Assembly (NCBI GenBank): GCA_902762565.1
Contig: CACWOS010000003.1
Span: forward strand, 1 to 64,000
Direction: 5' to 3'
From: an uncultured Prevotellaceae bacterium
GTDB lineage: Bacteria > Bacteroidota > Bacteroidia > Bacteroidales > Bacteroidaceae
Length of the DNA stretch: 64,000 bases
The notes under the pieces were generated by a model, which was given only the letters and a program-made list of their open reading frames with translations, had not been told where the DNA came from and made no database searches. Position numbers and translations under genes: made by a program. Each line of letters begins with the position of its first letter. The first letter of the stretch is position 1. This document shows positions 54,753 to 62,320 of this stretch, in pieces.

Positions 54753-57260
54753 TTAATTTCTGAATACAAGACCTTCTCCAAACTCGTCAATAATGATGGG
54801 CTTTTCACGATTTACCTCATCGGCTAAAATCTTGCGTGAAAGGTCGTTGAGTACAAGCTGTTGGATAGCGCGTTTCACGGGGCGAGCACCAAAGTCGGGA
54901 TCGTACCCCTCCTGAGCCAAGAACTTGATTGCTGCTTCGGTGGTTTCCAATCGGATACCCTGTGGTTCTAGCATATCCGTTACCTTTTTCATCTGCAAGC
55001 GTACGACATCAGCAATTTGCTCCTGCGTCAATGGCGTGAAGGTGATGATTTCGTCAATGCGGTTGAGGAATTCAGGACGCATAGTCATTCGCAACTGCTC
55101 GCGTGTGGCGTTCGAGGTCATGATGATGATTGTGTTTTTGAAGTTGGCTGTACGTCCCTTGTTGTCCGTCAGACGACCATCGTCCAATACCTGCAGCAGA
55201 ATGTTGAAGACATCCGGATGAGCCTTTTCAATCTCGTCGAACAGTACGACACTATAAGGCTTGCGTCGCACTGCTTCAGTGAGTTGGCCACCCTCGTCGT
55301 AGCCTACGTAGCCCGGAGGTGCACCAACTAAGCGCGAGACGGTATGCTTCTCCTGATACTCCGACATATCGATACGCGTCATCATGGTCTCATCGTTGAA
55401 TAGATACTCGGCAAGTGTCTTGGCGAGTTCGGTCTTACCGACACCCGTGGTACCTAGGAAGATAAATGAGGCGATGGGGCGCTTGGGGTCTTGCAGACCT
55501 GCACGTGAGCGACGCACAGCATCGGAAACGGCCATGATAGCCTCGTCTTGACCAATTACACGATGGTGTAGTTCATCCTCGAGGTGGAGTAACTTTTCGC
55601 GTTCACTCTGCATCATACGGGTCACGGGGATGCCCGTCCAGCGACTGACGACCTCAGCGATATCTTCAGCGGTAACCTCCTCGCGAACGAGCGAATTGCC
55701 GTCTTGAGCTGAGGCCAGTTGCTGTTGAATAGCCTTGATGTCGTCTTCAAGAGCCTTCAGTTTTGAGTAGCGTATCTCAGCTACCTTACCATAGTCACCC
55801 TCGCGTTCAGCACGTTCGGCTTCGAGCTTCAGGTTCTCCATCTCCTGCTTATCCTGTTGGATTTTGTTGATGAGTTGGCGTTCGCCTTCCCATTTGGCAC
55901 GGAACAGTGTTTCTTGTTCCTTCAACTCGGCAATATCCTTATCCAGCTGGGCAATCTTCATCTCATCGCCCTCTCGCTTGATAGCTTCGCGCTCGATTTC
56001 GAGTTGAGCCAGTCGACGGGTGATCTCATCGAGTTCCTCAGGTACGGAGTCACGTTCCATACGCAGTTTGGCAGCTGCTTCGTCCATTAGGTCGATGGCC
56101 TTATCGGGCAGGAAGCGCTCAGAGATATAACGCTCCGATAGTTGTACAGCTGCGATACAGGCATCATCCTGGATACGTACCTTGTGGTGGTTCTCGTAAC
56201 GCTCCTTTAGACCTCGCAGGATAGAGATGGCTGAAAGCTCATCTGGTTCATCGACCATGACCGTCTGGAAACGGCGTTCGAGGGCTTTATCCTTCTCGAA
56301 ATACTTCTGGTATTCGTTGAGTGTTGTAGCACCGATTGCACGGAGTTCACCACGCGCCAAGGCCGGTTTCAGGATGTTGGCGGCATCCATCGCACCCTCA
56401 CCACCACCAGCACCCACGAGGGTGTGGATCTCATCGATGAAGAGGATGATACGCCCTTCAGCCTTTGTCACCTCGTTAATCACGCTCTTTAATCGTTCCT
56501 CAAACTCACCCTTGTACTTCGCACCAGCCACCAGCGCACCCATATCGAGCGAATAGAGTTGCTTATCCTTCAGGTTCTCAGGTACATCACCACGCACGAT
56601 ACGACCTGCGAGCCCTTCGACGATGGCGGTCTTACCTGTACCAGGTTCACCAATCAGTATCGGGTTGTTCTTGGTACGACGACTCAAGATTTGAAGTAGA
56701 CGACGAATCTCGTCATCACGTCCGATGACAGGGTCTAATTTACCCTGACGGGCAAGGTCTACGAGGTTCTTGGCGTACTTCTCCAGCGACTGGTAGTTGT
56801 CATCGGCTGATTGCGACTGTACCTTCTGTCCCTGACGTAGTTCCTGAATGGCCTGCTGCATTTCCTTCTCTGTACAGCCAGCATCCTTCAATATGCGAGA
56901 TGCAGTGGAGTTGACGGTTAGGAGAGCCTGTATTATTGGCTCACACGCAACAAATTCATCGCCCCACTTCTGTGCTAACTCCTGAGCTTTCATTAATACG
57001 TTGTTAGCATCGTTAGAAAGATAAGGTTGCCCGCCCTGTACCTTAGGCAAATGTTTGATTTCCTGATCCACCAGCATCTCAATCTGCTGGGCATTGACAC
57101 CGAGTTTTTGGAAGATGAAGTTCGTCACGTTCTTCGCCTTCTCTAATATTCCTTTCAGTATGTGTACAGGTTCGATGACCTGTTGACCGTTCAGTTGTGC
57201 GGTGTTCACTGCTTGCTGGACGGCCTCTTGTGCTTTGATTGTAAACTTGTCTAATGTCAT
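54753..57260 (-). CDS. clpB: ATP-dependent chaperone ClpB, with an apparent internal deletion
   Basis: An 835-residue disaggregase: Clp N domain ([16 protein letters not shown]), AAA-1 with Walker A GEPGTGKT and Walker B FIDEIHTL, coiled-coil M domain (about 390-520), AAA-2 with [24 protein letters not shown] and [11 protein letters not shown], and the C-terminal end. It rescues aggregated proteins with DnaK. Family members are usually about 860 residues. The shortfall is at one point: after sensor-1 TSN (715-717) only [10 protein letters not shown] precedes RPEFLNRID, where relatives have some 35 residues. It has an AGGAGG Shine-Dalgarno 8 bases before ATG, rare in this window. Confidence 0.95.
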   Translation of the reverse strand: MTLDKFTIKAQEAVQQAVNTAQLNGQQVIEPVHILKGILEKAKNVTNFIFQKLGVNAQQIEMLVDQEIKHLPKVQGGQPYLSNDANNVLMKAQELAQKWGDEFVACEPIIQALLTVNSTASRILKDAGCTEKEMQQAIQELRQGQKVQSQSADDNYQSLEKYAKNLVDLARQGKLDPVIGRDDEIRRLLQILSRRTKNNPILIGEPGTGKTAIVEGLAGRIVRGDVPENLKDKQLYSLDMGALVAGAKYKGEFEERLKSVINEVTKAEGRIILFIDEIHTLVGAGGGEGAMDAANILKPALARGELRAIGATTLNEYQKYFEKDKALERRFQTVMVDEPDELSAISILRGLKERYENHHKVRIQDDACIAAVQLSERYISERFLPDKAIDLMDEAAAKLRMERDSVPEELDEITRRLAQLEIEREAIKREGDEMKIAQLDKDIAELKEQETLFRAKWEGERQLINKIQQDKQEMENLKLEAERAEREGDYGKVAEIRYSKLKALEDDIKAIQQQLASAQDGNSLVREEVTAEDIAEVVSRWTGIPVTRMMQSEREKLLHLEDELHHRVIGQDEAIMAVSDAVRRSRAGLQDPKRPIASFIFLGTTGVGKTELAKTLAEYLFNDETMMTRIDMSEYQEKHTVSRLVGAPPGYVGYDEGGQLTEAVRRKPYSVVLFDEIEKAHPDVFNILLQVLDDGRLTDNKGRTANFKNTIIIMTSNATREQLRMTMRPEFLNRIDEIITFTPLTQEQIADVVRLQMKKVTDMLEPQGIRLETTEAAIKFLAQEGYDPDFGARPVKRAIQQLVLNDLSRKILADEVNREKPIIIDEFGEGLVFRN

Positions 57261-57268
57261 AGTTTTGT

Positions 57269-57274
57269 CCTCCT
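57269..57274 (-). promoter_or_regulatory. Strong Shine-Dalgarno site of clpB
   Basis: AGGAGG, 8 bases before the clpB ATG on the minus strand. Genes in this window otherwise lack such sites, as is usual in Bacteroidota. Confidence 0.8.
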
Positions 57275-57316
57275 ATTTTTTTGTTAATCTGCAAACAGTA
57301 GGACAAAGTTTGTGCC

Positions 57317-57365
57317 CAAACGTAAAAAACCGACAAAAAGTCAGAAAGAACTGTCGATTTGTCGG
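57317..57365 (-). promoter_or_regulatory. clpB promoter with an inverted repeat over the upstream element
   Basis: TACGTTTG (57324 to 57317) is a -7 box. Directly upstream, CCGACAAA (57330-57337) and TTTGTCGG (57358-57365) form a perfect 8-base inverted repeat with 20 bases between, and a CGACA/TGTCG pair is nested in it. The placement across -13 to -48 suggests an operator; it is not the CIRCE sequence. Confidence 0.5.
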
Positions 57366-57377
57366 TATCGCTGTAGT

Positions 57378-57406
57378 AGACTTACACGGACAGTCCGTAA
57401 AAGTCT
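57378..57406 (-). terminator. Hairpin downstream of the SemiSWEET gene
   Basis: AGACTT/AAGTCT (57378-57383 and 57401-57406) and ACGGA/TCCGT inside, 21 bases past the SemiSWEET stop on the minus strand. No U-run follows, so termination is uncertain. Confidence 0.45.
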
Positions 57407-57426
57407 GCTGTCATTCGCTGCTTAAA

Positions 57427-57726
57427 CTATTTCTTCTTAAAGTGGTCGTTATGCATCTTGATGATAAAGATGATGGCGGCACAGGTGGCTGTAATGAAGT
57501 TGGTGATGAAAATGAAAACACCCGTTTCGATACCTTGTTCTATACATAGTAGCAATCCTTGACACATAAAGCAGAAACTGCCGACGGCCATCATGATGAA
57601 GCCGGGCAGTGAGATGCCGTCGGTGTTACGAGTACGAATGGTCTGGATCGCTTGGGGCAGATAGCCAAAGATGAGGCCGAAACTGCCTAACCAACCGAAA
57701 ATCTGAAATAGTAACTGATGTTCCAT
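57427..57726 (-). CDS. SemiSWEET family sugar transporter
   Basis: A 99-residue protein with three helices and the PQ-loop signature: FGWLGSFGLIFGYLPQAIQTIRTRNTDGISLPGFIMMAVGSF in segments (GYLPQAIQTIRTRNTDGISL contains the PQ motif), then GVFIFITNFITATCAAIIFIIKM. SemiSWEETs dimerise to make a six-helix sugar uniporter in the inner membrane. It has its own promoter and lies alone between clpB and a divergent nitroreductase gene. Substrate cannot be told. Confidence 0.92.
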   Translation of the reverse strand: MEHQLLFQIFGWLGSFGLIFGYLPQAIQTIRTRNTDGISLPGFIMMAVGSFCFMCQGLLLCIEQGIETGVFIFITNFITATCAAIIFIIKMHNDHFKKK

Positions 57727-57753
57727 AGTCGTTATGTTTTAAGTTATTTTGTG

Positions 57754-57801
57754 CAAAGATACGAAAAAAAAGTGATATTCCAAAATTTTTTCGTACTTTT
57801 G
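57754..57801. promoter_or_regulatory. Divergent promoters of SemiSWEET and the nitroreductase gene
   Basis: Minus strand: TATCTTTG (57761 to 57754) with TTTG (57784 to 57781) 19 bases upstream. Plus strand: TACTTTTG (57794-57801), which ends only 5 bases before the nitroreductase ATG, implying a transcript with little or no leader. Confidence 0.75.
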
Positions 57802-57806
57802 CACGC

Positions 57807-58544
57807 ATGAAGAACTTATTGACACGTCGGACTATCCGCAAATATTCTGAACAGCCTGTTAGTGAGGCATTGTTGAATCGCCTGATGAACGAGGCCAGTC
57901 GTACACAAACCATGGGTAACCTCCAACTGTATAGTGTGGTGGTGACGCGCTCTGCTGAGATGAAACAACGCTTGGCACCTGCCCATTTCAATCAGCCAAT
58001 GGTAACACAGGCACCCGTAGTACTGACCATTTGTGCCGACTTCCACCGTACCACCCGCTGGTGTGAAGAACGTCAGGCGCAGGCTGGTTACGACAACTTC
58101 CTGTCGTATCAGAATGCTGCCATTGATGCCCTGCTCTATACGCAGACACTCTGTAACCTGATGGACGAAGAAGGGTTAGGCTATTGTTATTTAGGAACAA
58201 CCGTCTATCAGCCTATGCTGATTATTGAAGTTTTGCAACTGCCGAAACTTGTGATGCCTGTGGCTACGCTGACCGTTGGCTGGCCTGCAGAGGAACCGGC
58301 ATTGACCGACCGGTTGCCTTTGGAGGGCTTTGTACATAGAGAGACCTACCACGAGCCAACAGCTGACGATATTGACGCCTACTATTGCAAGAAGGAAAAG
58401 TTGCCCGAGAATCAGCACTTTGTTGAGATTAACCATAAACAGACCTTGGCACAGATCTTTACGGATATCCGATATACCAAGGCCGACAATGAGGCAATGT
58501 CAGAAGGGTTGAAAGAAGCCCTGAAGCATCAGGGCTTCCTCTAA
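57807..58544 (+). CDS. Nitroreductase family FMN oxidoreductase
   Basis: A 245-residue protein with the NfsA/FRP-like pattern: RRTIRKYSEQPVSEALLNRLMNEASRTQT in segments (RRTIRKY binds FMN phosphate), QNAAIDALLYTQTLCNLMDEEGLGYCYLGT, LPKLVMPVATLTVGWP. It would reduce nitro compounds, quinones or flavins with NAD(P)H in the cytoplasm. The start is fixed by RRTIRKY lying at residue 7; with the -7 box 6 bases upstream, the mRNA is probably leaderless. The gene ends in a perfect hairpin and abuts the convergent acetyl-CoA synthetase gene with no gap. Confidence 0.92.
   Translation: MKNLLTRRTIRKYSEQPVSEALLNRLMNEASRTQTMGNLQLYSVVVTRSAEMKQRLAPAHFNQPMVTQAPVVLTICADFHRTTRWCEERQAQAGYDNFLSYQNAAIDALLYTQTLCNLMDEEGLGYCYLGTTVYQPMLIIEVLQLPKLVMPVATLTVGWPAEEPALTDRLPLEGFVHRETYHEPTADDIDAYYCKKEKLPENQHFVEINHKQTLAQIFTDIRYTKADNEAMSEGLKEALKHQGFL
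58516..58539. terminator. Terminator hairpin inside the end of the nitroreductase gene
   Basis: GAAGCCCTG (58516-58524) pairs perfectly with CAGGGCTTC (58531-58539) around AAGCAT. It encodes EALKHQGF. For the convergent gene it begins 5 bases after the stop codon and is followed by TTTC, so one sequence serves both as coding region and as terminator for the opposite gene. Confidence 0.75.
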
Positions 58545-60605
58545 CTATTTCTCAATAAGTATTCTCGCATCGACGACTACAACGTCATTCTCGTCAGCAA
58601 GGAGTGGATTAATGTCCATCTCTTTGATCTCCGTAGCAAAACGAAGGAGGGTGCTGAGGCGTACAATGATTTCGGCATATTTCTCCTCGTTGATGCCTTG
58701 CTGCCCGCGTGTACCTTTTAATATTTTGTAACCACGCAGGGAGTGAATCATGGAGTAGGCTTCGCCATAGCTCAAAGGTGCCAGACCACTAGATACGTCT
58801 TTCAGCACTTCGACGAAGATACCTCCCAGTCCGCAGAGCACGACGTGTCCGAAGCGTTCCTCGTATTTGGCTCCAATAAACAGTTCGGTACCCTTCAGCA
58901 TCTTCTGCACCATTACACCTGTGACATCCTTAATGCTCATCATACGGTCGAACTCTAAAGCCAAATGCTCTGGCGTGTGGATATTAAGTGCCACACCGCC
59001 TACATCGCTCTTATGTACTGGCCCAACGACTTTGGCAACGACGGGATAGCCTACCTTTTGAGCAAATGCAGTCAACTCATCCTTTGATGTTGACACCATC
59101 TCAGGTACAAGAGGGATACCTGCACAAGAGAGGATGTCACGTACGGTCTGAGGTGGCACGTAACCATTATCTTCGATGCCAAGGATTATTTTGTGGAGCT
59201 TGGGGATGTCAATACCATAGAGTTGCACCTCAGGTGGTGCCGGTTTGGGCGTACGCATAATTTGCGAGAGTGCTGTGGCCAGCGTCACCTCGTCCGAGAA
59301 GTTGACATGTCCCTTTTGTAAGAATTCGGCCACCTCCGGTCCTGCGGTGTGTAGACTGGGCAGGATGGGGAAGATAGGCTTTTTGCACTCCAGCATTTTC
59401 TGGTGGAGCACCTCGTAGGCCTCGTAGAGTTGGGTCAGTCCTGGGGTACCATAAATGACGGCAATAGCGTCGATGTCCTTAAACTGATGTTCGCAGTAGT
59501 CAATGGCAATACCCAGTTGTTCTGCTGTACCAGTGGCAAGTATATCAATGGGATTTGCCACCGCAGAGCCTGGAAAGAGTTTGGCTTTCAGTTCGTCGGC
59601 CTCAGGACCCTCTATTTTGGGAACGTTCAGGCCACCCTTCGATAAGGCATCGGTCAGCATTACACCCGGTCCACCAGCATGCGTCACGATAGCAAAATTG
59701 CGCCCCTTCAGTTCGGGCAGGGTAAAGATACACCCCACGGTGGTAAGTTCTTCACGCGAGAAACAACGAACAATGCCAGCCTTACGGAACAAAGCCTCGA
59801 CGGCAGAATCGCTAGATGCAATAGCCCCCGTATGACTCGACGCTGCACGACTTCCGCTTTCGCTGGATCCTGCCTTGATGGCAGCAATACGACATCCCTT
59901 ACGGATAAGATTGCTGGCATGATACAACAACTTATCGGGATTCGAGATGTTTTCGATGTACAGCAGTTTGACCTTGGAGTCCGTTTCAGGATTAAAGTGC
60001 TCGTCAAAGTGCTGCAGCACATCCTCAATACCAATCTGCTTGCCGTTGCCGATGGACCATACGCTATTGAATTGTAGTCCTTTGATAACAGCACTCTCGA
60101 GAATGAACACCGCCGTAGCACCAGAGCCACTGACAAAATCAACACCATTAGGATTTAGCTTTGGAATGGGCTTGGTGAATACGGAGTGATGATTACGGTT
60201 CAACAACCCGATGCAATTGGGACCGATGAGGGCTGCGCCATACTGTTGACAGATGTCAAGAATCTTCTGCTCTAGGACAGCACCCTCGTGAGTCTCCTCG
60301 CTGAATCCTGCTGAGATGATGATAAAGGCGCGTGTCTGCTTCTCCTTGGCCAGCAGTTCTACGTATTCAGGACAGTACTTGGCTGCAACCACAAGAATGG
60401 CCAGTTCCGTGGGAGGCAGTTCGCGAGCATCGTGGAACACTTTGATGCCCTGCACCTCGTCCTCCTTGGGATTCACAATACGCAAAGTACCGCTATAGCC
60501 ACCGCTTAATAAGTTGCGCACAACGGCACCTCCGGGCTTGTGCACATTGTTAGAACCGCCAATTATGGCGATACTTTTAGGATTTAATAGTTCTTGGTTA
60601 ATCAT
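58545..60605 (-). CDS. ADP-forming acetyl-CoA synthetase (acetate-CoA ligase), fused alpha-beta
   Basis: About 686 residues from ATG 60605 (MINQELLNPKSIAIIGGS); the longer reading to 60641 runs into the -7 box. Domains: CoA-binding (SIAIIGGSNNVHKPGGAVVRN), succinyl-CoA ligase-like with GSRAASSHTGAIAS (His258 is the expected phospho-histidine), and a C-terminal ATP-grasp domain (GYPVVAKVVGPVHKSDVGGV, VQKMLKGTELFIGAKYEE). It converts acetyl-CoA, ADP and phosphate to acetate, CoA and ATP, conserving energy from fermentation in one step. Own promoter; convergent with the nitroreductase gene. Confidence 0.93.
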   Translation of the reverse strand: MINQELLNPKSIAIIGGSNNVHKPGGAVVRNLLSGGYSGTLRIVNPKEDEVQGIKVFHDARELPPTELAILVVAAKYCPEYVELLAKEKQTRAFIIISAGFSEETHEGAVLEQKILDICQQYGAALIGPNCIGLLNRNHHSVFTKPIPKLNPNGVDFVSGSGATAVFILESAVIKGLQFNSVWSIGNGKQIGIEDVLQHFDEHFNPETDSKVKLLYIENISNPDKLLYHASNLIRKGCRIAAIKAGSSESGSRAASSHTGAIASSDSAVEALFRKAGIVRCFSREELTTVGCIFTLPELKGRNFAIVTHAGGPGVMLTDALSKGGLNVPKIEGPEADELKAKLFPGSAVANPIDILATGTAEQLGIAIDYCEHQFKDIDAIAVIYGTPGLTQLYEAYEVLHQKMLECKKPIFPILPSLHTAGPEVAEFLQKGHVNFSDEVTLATALSQIMRTPKPAPPEVQLYGIDIPKLHKIILGIEDNGYVPPQTVRDILSCAGIPLVPEMVSTSKDELTAFAQKVGYPVVAKVVGPVHKSDVGGVALNIHTPEHLALEFDRMMSIKDVTGVMVQKMLKGTELFIGAKYEERFGHVVLCGLGGIFVEVLKDVSSGLAPLSYGEAYSMIHSLRGYKILKGTRGQQGINEEKYAEIIVRLSTLLRFATEIKEMDINPLLADENDVVVVDARILIEK

Positions 60606-60638
60606 GCTTTTTACTTCAATTAGTTTGTACTTTGTGTG

Positions 60639-60669
60639 CAAAGATACGTATTATCTTTGAAACGACAAA
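60639..60669 (-). promoter_or_regulatory. Promoter of the ADP-forming acetyl-CoA synthetase gene
   Basis: TATCTTTG on the minus strand (60646 to 60639), TTTG (60669 to 60666) 19 bases upstream; 34 bases from -7 box to start. Confidence 0.8.
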
Positions 60670-60686
60670 ATATTCCGCGCAATTGC

Positions 60687-60717
60687 TTGGCATTTCGATC
60701 ATTTATTCGTACCTTTG
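60687..60717 (+). promoter_or_regulatory. Promoter of the exported unknown protein gene
   Basis: TTGG (60687-60690), 19 bases, TACCTTTG (60710-60717), 29 bases before the start codon. Confidence 0.75.
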
Positions 60718-60746
60718 CAGCCATAAACCTATTATAACCAATAAAA

Positions 60747-61355
60747 ATGAAGAGAACATTATTTGCAATTATGGCGGCGCTGTGCTGGCTGACGATGTCG
60801 GCGCAGGACGGTTTTAAGGTGAAATTCGAGGGTGTTGCGCCTGATATCATGGATTTCGCTTTGGCGTATTTCACTTTCATGGATGATGATCCCGAGAATA
60901 CACCCGATGAATGGATGAATGGGGTACGCAAATCACTACAGTGTTACCTTACTGGTGACGAACAGCCTCAGGGTTTCACGATTACGGTCGACAAGAAAGC
61001 TGGTTATATTCTGATAAAGCAGACAGACAAAGACGGCGAATTCACGCACCGTTATGAGATGTGCTATTGGAACATGGCCGACCAGAAGCATAAGCTCTTT
61101 GCTCTAAATGTAGAACTTTGGCAGGAAGGCATGCGCTTGAATCCCGGCCAGTACGACGGTCTGATGTTCTGGCGATACGACAATGCGAAGAAGTGGTTGA
61201 CACCCGTTGATATGGGAATCAAAATGGAATACTTCAACACTTCGTATGGTCTTCCCCGCACGGGCAAGGACATCACTGTGACAAAGTGGAACGAAGCTAC
61301 GGGAAAGAAAACGACGCGGACGCTGAAGTGGAACGGTCGCGGATTTGGCAAATGA
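60747..61355 (+). CDS. Exported protein of unknown function
   Basis: A 202-residue protein with a signal peptide (MKRTLFAIMAALCWLTMSAQ). The mature part is mixed alpha/beta: VAPDIMDFALAYFTFMDDDPENTPDEWMNGV in segments, GFTITVDKKAGYILIKQTDKDG, RYEMCYWNMADQKHKLFALN, YDGLMFWRYDNAKKWLTP and a basic end (KKTTRTLKWNGRGFGK). No lipobox, no catalytic motif and no family that I recognise. It stands alone, with its own promoter and a convergent hairpin at its 3' side shared with capA. Confidence 0.75.
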   Translation: MKRTLFAIMAALCWLTMSAQDGFKVKFEGVAPDIMDFALAYFTFMDDDPENTPDEWMNGVRKSLQCYLTGDEQPQGFTITVDKKAGYILIKQTDKDGEFTHRYEMCYWNMADQKHKLFALNVELWQEGMRLNPGQYDGLMFWRYDNAKKWLTPVDMGIKMEYFNTSYGLPRTGKDITVTKWNEATGKKTTRTLKWNGRGFGK

Positions 61356-61402
61356 TTAATCGAATGCTATGATGGCAATTGAGAAGATTGCCTACTTCAC
61401 AG

Positions 61403-61440
61403 TCAATGGCTGCTGTCTATATCTGGACGGCAGCCATTGA
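61403..61440. terminator. Long hairpin covering the capA stop codon
   Basis: Fifteen-base arms, 61403-61417 and 61426-61440, pair with a single G-U wobble around an 8-base loop. The lower arm includes the capA stop codon and the hairpin encodes the last dozen residues (GCRPDIDSSH). No U-run follows on either strand, so it may be an RNA-stabilising or insertion-derived palindrome. Confidence 0.6.
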
Positions 61441-62320
61441 TGATGATGGGGATAGCTTCGACATCGGCGGTGCTGTCAGTGATGCTGAGACGGACGATGG
61501 CGGCACGACGGTTGATGTCGCGCTGCGGGTCAAAGATGAAGTTACCCAGACTGTAGAAGATGGGCTTTCCGTGGTATGTCTCGCAGGGCTGACGGGTGTG
61601 CGTATGGTGGCAGACCAGTGCGTCGGCACCAGCGTCCATTAGCCGGTGGGCATCGTATCTCTGACGGGGCACGACCTCCTCATGGTTCTCCCATCCCCAA
61701 TGCAGCGAGACGATAATGTAGCAGCGGGGATCTTCGCGACGGAGTCGTGCTATACTTTGAATCAGAGAATCGATTGGCAGTTGGCTGACGCTGGGGCGGT
61801 CGGGCAGATGGGCGTAATTCTCCAAGGCCATCTGCAGCGAGGCTATCAGCCAAACTCTTCGTGGATGTTCGCTGAGCAGTATTGGGCAGACGGCCTCCTG
61901 CATCGTTCCACCCGCCCCGATGGGTACGATGCCGGCTGCGACGACATTGCGATAGGTATCCATCAGCCCCTTACGGCCTTGGTCGATAGTGTGGTTGTTG
62001 GCCATGTTCAGATGCGTCACGCCGTGCCGCTTTAGGTCGGCAATCCATTCCGGTTCTGCGCGGAAGATGTATTGCTTGAAGACGGGTGCCTTAATTTTAG
62101 TGGCTGGGCACTCCAAGTTACCCACCACGACGTCTGATTTCTTGAACAAGGAGTCGATGGCTGACGAGAAAAGCGCATCCATGCCGTCACGTTCGATGAC
62201 GCGGCGCACCCCGCGATCGAGCAGGATGTCGCCAGTCAGGACGACGTTTAGTGTATCACCGTGGCACGGTGATACACTAAACCAGAGGCTAACAACCAGT
62301 GCTATAGAAAAACCTCTCAT
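61403..62320 (-). CDS. CapA family protein (poly-gamma-glutamate synthesis type metallophosphatase)
   Basis: A 305-residue protein with a signal peptide (MRGFSIALVVSLWFSVSPCHG) and a metallophosphatase fold: VVLTGDILLDRGV, VVGNLECPAT, VTHLNMANNHTIDQGRKGL, YIIVSLHWGWENHE, DALVCHHTHTRQPCETYHGKPIFYSLGNFIFD in parts. CapA proteins act in capsule or exopolymer handling at the envelope; the substrate here is unknown. It overlaps the upstream DUF3160 gene by 32 bases. Its signal peptide is encoded by a 37-base perfect palindrome and its last codons by another hairpin. Confidence 0.92.
   Translation of the reverse strand: MRGFSIALVVSLWFSVSPCHGDTLNVVLTGDILLDRGVRRVIERDGMDALFSSAIDSLFKKSDVVVGNLECPATKIKAPVFKQYIFRAEPEWIADLKRHGVTHLNMANNHTIDQGRKGLMDTYRNVVAAGIVPIGAGGTMQEAVCPILLSEHPRRVWLIASLQMALENYAHLPDRPSVSQLPIDSLIQSIARLRREDPRCYIIVSLHWGWENHEEVVPRQRYDAHRLMDAGADALVCHHTHTRQPCETYHGKPIFYSLGNFIFDPQRDINRRAAIVRLSITDSTADVEAIPIIINGCRPDIDSSH
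62246..62282. repeat. Perfect 37-base palindrome inside the capA signal-peptide region
   Basis: Two perfect 18-base arms (62246-62263 and 62265-62282) around one base. The core is TATCACCGTG-G-CACGGTGATA. It lies 6 bases after the DUF3160 stop codon, where a terminator would be expected, yet it encodes W-F-S-V-S-P-C-H-G-D-T-L-N of CapA. Confidence 0.95.

Noticed and set aside
61379..61642. 87-residue ORF on the plus strand opposite capA
   Set aside because: It is antisense to the well-supported capA gene and has no recognisable features.
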